From Arabidopsis thaliana (Eukaryota > Streptophyta > Magnoliopsida > Brassicales > Brassicaceae): a DNA stretch of 64,000 bases. Of the stretch, positions 59,707-64,000 are shown piece after piece (positions within the stretch are counted from its first letter, which is position 1; the number at the start of each line of letters is the position of its first letter). Where the stretch lies: NCBI RefSeq assembly GCF_000001735.4, contig NC_003075.7:6201001-6265000 (forward strand). The letters run 5' to 3'. The notes below the pieces were generated by a model. The model ran no database searches, was not told where the DNA came from, and saw only the letters and a list, made by a program, of their open reading frames with translations. The translations under genes and the position numbers were made by a program.

Positions 59707-62053
59707 CTATGCAAATGCTGCTGAAGAATATGTCTTGAAGAGGTAAGCCAGAATCTTCTCGTAATCACCTAATTGGACACCGGTGTTTGGATCAACCAAG
59801 AATGGAACCTGTAAATTATATTGAGCATCAGCAGTTGCAGCCTTTTGATAAGTGATTTGTAAGATTGTAGATTCTGATATAGACAAAGAGCGGACGAGAA
59901 AATGGACCTTATTGGATCCTGAAGCATTTAGAAGTGATTTCATCCGTGTGGACCCTTCTCCAATGTTGTGTAATACATAGGGAAGCTCCAGCTCACACAG
60001 TGCTTCACGCACCAACCGTGAATACTGGGAAGGAAAAGAGGAATCAAAACCGTTGGTCACCAAAGTGTCACCAAAGTTTTCTCCGGAATAGGAAAGATGA
60101 TATGAGCACTAATAGTGAATTATTTACTCCATAATAACAATGCATAGATTTAAATTCTCGAGAAGAGTCTTGGATACAAGAAAGGAAAAAAGCATAGTAC
60201 CGGGTTGTTTTCGTAAGAGAAGAGCTCGAGCATTTTAGGTGGCAGATCTGTTGAAGCCTTATCCCACAATGACATGCCTCTACCTGCTCGGAGAAGAGTT
60301 GGCATCCATCCAGTGAACAAGGTGCTGGACAATTCTAATGAAGTCAGTGATACAATTAAAACTTATTCACGCTAGGAGCTGGAGACTACACATCCCAGAT
60401 AGTTTGACCAAGTATACCAGATTCTGAGAATGCTCACCTTTCCAGAAGTCCTGTGGAAGGGCCTCTTCCATTTCCATATTGTTTAAATAGGTACTTTACG
60501 ATGTCACCTAAATTCAAAGAGAGAAAAGAACCGATGAAAAGATATCCAGAGAAAAACGACAATCAGGTATTGATGATGGAACTTACGACTCACCACTCTC
60601 ATACATTAAAGTTTCAGTATTCGGGTCGACGAGAAATGGAAACCTGCAGATTTTCATTCTCAGAAGTTTAAAGACTGACGACAGAAGGAAAACAAAAACT
60701 GCTATGGAATGATGAAAACGAAACCAATTGACAGAACAAGAACGTAAAATTACATCTCTTTTCCGCCAGATCTTCTAACCAGTTCTCTGTGTCTTATAGA
60801 TCCTTTAGGACAAGGATAAACCTGAACAACAAGTCACCAACAAATGTCAGGATAAACTTTGTATATTGCTTAATGAGCCATCTCTCTGGAAAATATGATT
60901 CGGTTCTTACTTCTACTGAAAGGTCTAGCTCAGTCATGGCTTCCCGCACTCTCCGACAAAAGGGACATGCCTCTGTTATCCAAAAACCAAGAAAACTCTC
61001 ACAAATGTAAAATTAGCTTTCCACTAATGCTCTTTGTTTACATGGCACTAACAAAACATACCAAATTCAAAAAGCTGCAATCGCAAAGGCGGATTAGAAG
61101 AGACATCCTGGTTATCTATACTCCCAGTTGATACTCGAGATCCCCATGGAAGTCTTGCAACAGATGCCAATGAAGAAGTTGCAACCTGTATTCATGCCAA
61201 CCATAAGATAAATCAAAAGAAATTAAGAGCTCTTAGTCACGTAACCAATTGTAACAAATCAGTAAAACAATATTCTATAAACGGCTCTAAGAAAGTTCAG
61301 AAAACGTCATCCTCCCTCACAACCCTTCTGCTAAGTCTAAGGGACCATGAAACGGTTTACAATGCTAATATCCAAACAAGCTTTATAGAACCAGTAAACT
61401 AAAACCTAAACACTTCCACAACAGTCAAACCCCATTAGGCTCATGTCAAATCTTATTCAATGTTTTTTTTTTCTCTGAGTTATCTAATTGACTTGTTGAT
61501 ACACATTTGGCTGCAGAGCCTTGTTTTAGAGATTACGCCCAAAAACATAAGTGTTGCAAAACATGAACATAATTATTTGACTAAATGAGAAAACAACTCC
61601 ATGAATTAAAAACAGGACTAACCTCGAGAGCATGATTCCGCTGTTGAGAAGGATCACCTCCCTGGAAACAACAGCTGAGAAATATTAGAGAAACAACATC
61701 GAACACAAAAATGAACAATACACACTTGATGAGAACACAACAGCATAAAGTTTCAAGTAACAAGAGCCAATCAAAAACTCAAAATTGCGAAAGAAAGAAG
61801 CACTTACAGAGAAAACTTTAAGCAATGGACAGAGAAAAGACAAGAAGCTAGATGTATTATTACTGCTCGATTTCTGTGCTGCTTCCTCCTTTTTACCTTC
61901 TGAGTTACTCGATTTCACATAAAGTCTTCTCCTTTCGCGAACCCAATTCCCGTTCCCTGATATTCTCTTCGAGAATCGATTAGAATGAACCATGGATGAC
62001 GGAAACGACGCAGTCGGATGGCAGAGACTGCTATCAACCACCGAAATTGACAT
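59707..62053 (-). CDS. Tandem thioredoxin-fold protein, plastid-type
   Basis: Ten exons join in frame (62053-61808, 61661-61623, 61185-61062, 60972-60911, 60821-60754, 60643-60594, 60507-60438, 60324-60201, 60024-59908, 59808-59707) to 333 residues. A Ser/Arg-rich N-terminus (about 1-60) resembles a chloroplast transit peptide. Two glutaredoxin/GST-N-like units follow. The first (about 130-210) has LFEFEACPFCRRVREAM with a CPFC active site at 139-142, and FPFLVDPNT. The second (about 252-333) has LFSYENNPYSRLVREAL, where NPYS replaces the CxxC, and VPFLVDPNTGVQLGDYEKIL. The first unit could be redox active; the second is probably structural or glutathione-binding. Partner and substrate are unknown. 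Corresponds to At4g10000. Confidence 0.85.
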
Positions 62054-62877
62054 TGTTCCTATCAAAAACTGGATTCTACAGAAACCCTAATTCGATATCG
62101 AAGAAAGGAGAACAATCGATTCACCAAAGTTCCAAAAGTTTGGCGCTTGGCTTGACTCGAAACAACACAGTCGACGAGTTCTCGATGTCAATGACATATT
62201 TACCCTCAGATATTCGACAAGATACAAATAAAGTCCGTTATAAAGAAGGGCAAAACACGTAAATATGTCCTTCTTCTTCTCTCTCACAATAGTTTCACTT
62301 TCTTCAGTCCCCATTCGAGTTTGAACTTTAGTTTTCGATGGTTCTGTTGGCTCTTCGTGTGAAATTTCTTGTTTTGGGTCGCCTTCTTCGGTTATAGAGG
62401 TAGTGAAGAATATTGACGACATTGCAGCCTTAAGGGTTAAAAACCTTTGATGGGTTTTATTATGTACAAGACATGTTGCTTTTGATTGATCACTTAGGTG
62501 TGTCACTGTTAGCTTATTTAGTTGGCTTGTTTGTATAGAGGTTAATGACTGTAGAATCTTCTAGCTACATATTAAGTTGCACAACTAAACACGATTGCTA
62601 AATATGCACACTTGTTTCCTTCCTCAAACCACATGTAATGCTGGTCAGACAGAGAAAACTGAAATTTCCATGTACAAGAACCACATAGTACTAACAGATC
62701 TTACTACCACGAACATAACTGTGGCTTTGGCTTGCTTAACATTGTGTAAGACTAATGTCTATTTCACCGCAGAATCGAATAGCAGAGCCGATGATACCAT
62801 CTTCGATCTTCGTTCTTCCAGTTCAGGTAATCTTTTTTCTTGTTTCGATGTTAGCAAGGTTTCATCCATGTCTTCTT
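62054..62877. other. Promoter of thioredoxin-fold gene and kinase 3' flank
   Basis: Minus-strand upstream region of the preceding gene, then the 3' side of the kinase. ORFs of up to 139 codons here overlap in several frames and show no domain. Confidence 0.4.
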
Positions 62878-63997
62878 TCACTTTACACATGTTTTGTTAT
62901 TTTTCCTTGTAGCAGATTTCTCAAGCCGTGATTTCCTTACAGCTTCTTGGATTTGTCTCTCATGGTCTTTCAATATGTCCTCAATGTTTCCACCAGGAGG
63001 CATCAATGGTCCCGAACAATGCATTCTGTTCTTCTTGCGTACGTATGTCTGAAACCACACGAAAAAAAGAACATCTTAGGATCCATGTAATCTAATAGGA
63101 AAAAAGTGTATTGCTAATATCTTTTATATATTACCGTTGTGGTTTGTACGGCTACATCTTCTTTATGTGAAGGAGACAAGTATCTCCCAGTCATGGGCAC
63201 ATTGCTTGATCGAGTAGCCTTTAGCTCAACTACATTGTTCCTACAGCTCTCATTTTTACTCCATGTTGCTGTTATGCTTGGATGAATCATTGAATTGGTA
63301 TGAGAAAAGCCTTTCTGATCTCTGTCGCCTCTCAAGCCTGTTCTACTGTCTTCCTGAGGATTGAATCTCTTGGTGGTGATTGTGTCTTTTGACTGCCCTG
63401 AAGCAACGAACTCTGGTGTTGTAGCAGTACTCTTGAAGTCTCTCGAACCTCGTCTCACAGATTCAGGTCCACGACCCTTCACCGTTTCAGACTTTTTCCT
63501 GAATTTATATAGAACTTGTGTTTAGGAATTCACATGAATCATTTTGGTGCAATAATACTTGTATAAGGAGTTTTTATCACATACCTTCTTGCTTCTTCAT
63601 CACGGACCTTTGCATCAAGTTCCTTGCTTGGAGGATACTTTGGCAAACTTGATACATTACAAGGGAGTGGTTCCATAGTGAAGAACTAGAGAACAAAAGA
63701 AGAAGAAAGAATTGAGTTTGCATTGAGGAGGTGAATCAGGAACTGCTAGTTGAAGAAATATAAAGCTACCTTGCTACTTAGTGTCGAAGAAGCCGTGCCA
63801 CGCTTCGCTGGTTCTAAGGATAGAAGTTTGTCAACAAGAGCTAGAGCAGAAGGTGGTAAGTTCTTGAAAGTCTCTAGAAGGACACGTTTATAAGGTTGTT
63901 GCGGCTTGAAACTTGTTGCAAGTGGTAGCTTTGTCTTTTGCCAGTAATCATCACTTGGTGAACCACAAAACTTGAAGATCTTATGCATTTGCTCCAC
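62878..63997 (-). CDS. CDK-like protein kinase, C-terminal part
   Basis: Four exons (63997-63770, 63685-63585, 63498-63135, 63048-62878) give the last 287 residues. The rest lies beyond the right edge, where an intron ends exactly at TAG 64000-63998. The first exon holds the late C-lobe of a CDK-type kinase (MHKIFKFCGSPSDDYWQKTK, then ALVDKLLSLEPAKRGTAS). FFTMEPLPCNVSSLPKYPPS closes the domain. The tail is Ser/Thr/Arg-rich and ends with KKNRMHCSGPLMPPGGNIED...RLEKSATRK, the signature tail of the plant cyclin-dependent-kinase-like (At1g54610/IBS1-related) group. Catalytic residues are outside the window. Corresponds to At4g10010. Confidence 0.82.
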
Positions 63998-64000
63998 CTA

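Noticed and set aside
62087-62506. 139-codon minus-strand ORF between the thioredoxin-fold and kinase genes
   Set aside because: No recognisable domain, and it overlaps the promoter and leader of the downstream gene.

Overview
The window is nuclear DNA from a flowering plant. Genes are split by short GT-AG introns, intergenic DNA is AT-rich, and the repeats are plant types (Copia and Gypsy LTRs, LINEs, an Emigrant MITE, Mutator-like and Helitron termini). I recognise the gene order (DUF3511, MES12, an FBD F-box gene, three AIG1/IAN GTPases, SEEDSTICK, MTB/EMB1691, GXM2, a thioredoxin-fold protein, a CDK-like kinase) as Arabidopsis thaliana chromosome 4, about At4g09890 to At4g10010. That match is from memory. 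The exon models were built from the sequence, and several give family-typical lengths (MES12 349 aa, IAN10 335, IAN12 336, STK 230, MTB 963, GXM2 290).

Bases 1 to 17,300 are a repeat graveyard. After the 3' end of an F-box-associated gene come a Copia solo LTR with a perfect TSD, a LINE interrupted by a 1.6 kb solo LTR, a roughly 1 kb inverted repeat built from two head-to-head F-box gene fragments, a short LTR-PBS-LTR element, a 5'-truncated LINE with poly(A) and a 14 bp TSD, and an Emigrant MITE.

Bases 17,300 to 25,000 hold a small DUF3511 gene (+), the methylesterase gene MES12 (-), and an F-box/FBD gene (+) whose FBD domain is lost to a frameshift. Bases 27,500 to 35,300 hold a tandem array of AIG1-type GTPases (IAN10, IAN11, a collapsed third copy, IAN12). 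All end in CaaX-like prenylation motifs. The MADS-box gene SEEDSTICK (STK, ovule identity) follows on the minus strand (35,713 to 38,409), with GA-rich upstream DNA.

Bases 40,000 to 46,600 contain AT-rich DNA with a Helitron 3' end, a small unknown gene (-), and a plastid-type single-pass membrane protein (+). Bases 46,978 to 51,030 encode MTB, the METTL14-like subunit of the mRNA m6A methyltransferase. A 634 bp fold-back Mutator-like element lies just upstream. Then come a tandem pair of defensin-like genes (one intact, one frameshifted), the xylan methyltransferase GXM2, a tandem thioredoxin-fold protein, and the C-terminal part of a CDK-like kinase cut by the right edge.

The genes are functionally unrelated neighbours apart from the tandem families. 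I see no operon, CRISPR or other concerted system. The most interesting structures are the F-box inverted repeat, the fold-back element at MTB, the prenylation motifs of the AIG1 array, and the visible decay of duplicate copies (AIG1, defensin-like, FBD).
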